Notes under the pieces: generated by a model
The model's input: the letters and a program-made list of their open reading frames with translations, nothing else
Database searches by the model: none
What the model was told of the DNA's origin: nothing
Part shown: positions 24,974 through 25,160 of the stretch, in pieces
How positions within the stretch are numbered: position 1 is the stretch's first letter
How the letters are laid out: the number at the start of each line of letters is the position of its first letter
Translations under genes and position numbers: made by a program
NCBI GenBank assembly: GCA_900550835.1
Contig: URTP01000013.1
Span: 1-25,160 of the forward strand
Reading direction: 5' to 3'
DNA: 25,160 nt
DNA from: an uncultured Collinsella sp.
Lineage (GTDB): Bacteria; Actinomycetota; Coriobacteriia; Coriobacteriales; Coriobacteriaceae

Positions 24974-25160
24974 ACCGGTAAATACAGCTGAGAATTCCGA
25001 ATTGTGTAGGAAATGTGTACGCCCAGATTCCCGCCCCCGGCGCCCCTCCGGTCTGGCAATATATCTCCTTGCCGCGCGGCCCGGTCGGACCGGATCAGCC
25101 GCCAGGCGTGCACCTTGAGAACCGGATACTGCGAGGATGGACACATTCAGTGTCGCATCC
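24974..25160 (+). promoter_or_regulatory. Leader of a second rRNA operon, cut by the window edge
   Basis: Bases 25049-25160 match the first rRNA leader at 17547-17658 almost exactly; only CGG for GAG in one hairpin loop and CCAGG for CAAAG differ. TTGTGTAGGA recurs at 25002-25011, at the same offset of 7502 bases, so spacing is conserved without gaps. The stretch between (25012-25048) differs. A 16S gene is expected about 165 bases beyond the edge. No protein gene is seen here. Confidence 0.85.

Overview
The window is high-GC bacterial DNA with all genes on the + strand. The 16S rRNA gene (17825-19332), the codon use and the gene families fit a Coriobacteriia gut actinobacterium, most likely Collinsella (C. 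aerofaciens group). This assignment is from recognition, not from a search.

Layout. (1) 1-4559: the 3' part of an SF2 helicase (cut by the window edge), a bifunctional (p)ppGpp synthetase/hydrolase (rel) and an MBL-fold hydrolase. (2) 4676-12700: a beta-glucoside uptake and cleavage cluster. It holds a LicR/MtlR-type PRD regulator with its own EIIB-like and EIIA domains, the three separate Lac/cellobiose-family PTS proteins (EIIA, EIIB, EIIC), two adjacent GH1 6-phospho-beta-glucosidase paralogues, and an AEC-family permease translationally coupled to the second enzyme. (3) 12889-13755: class II fructose-bisphosphate aldolase. It is followed by a 355-base intergenic region built from a 94-base near-perfect palindrome and a second, degraded copy of its right half. 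(4) 14111-15544: a transglutaminase-fold protein with a Cys-His-Asp triad. (5) 15584-15882: a tRNA-Leu(CAA) that appears to lack the long variable arm of leucine tRNAs. Its 3' end and terminator are duplicated 184 bases downstream, around a hairpin-rich spacer. (6) 15893-17347: the infC-rpmI-rplT operon with a structured, terminator-containing leader. infC most likely starts at an AUA codon. (7) 17348-23029: a complete 16S-23S-5S rRNA operon without spacer tRNAs. (8) 23211-24905: a phosphoglucomutase/phosphomannomutase. (9) 24974-25160: a copy of the rRNA leader, so a second rRNA operon apparently begins at the right edge.

How the parts fit. The PTS would import and phosphorylate beta-glucosides, the two GH1 enzymes would split the 6-phospho-glucosides to glucose 6-phosphate plus the other moiety, and aldolase and phosphoglucomutase are the central-carbon enzymes that handle the products. 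The regulator is the first gene of its cluster and carries PTS-phosphorylatable domains, so it probably senses the flux of its own transporter. The right half is translation machinery, and rel in the left half is the stringent-response enzyme expected to control the rRNA and ribosomal-protein operons.

No clearly new multi-gene system is visible. The most unusual signals are the armless tRNA-Leu, the duplicated tRNA 3' end, the palindrome repeat after fba, the AUA start of infC and the second rRNA leader.
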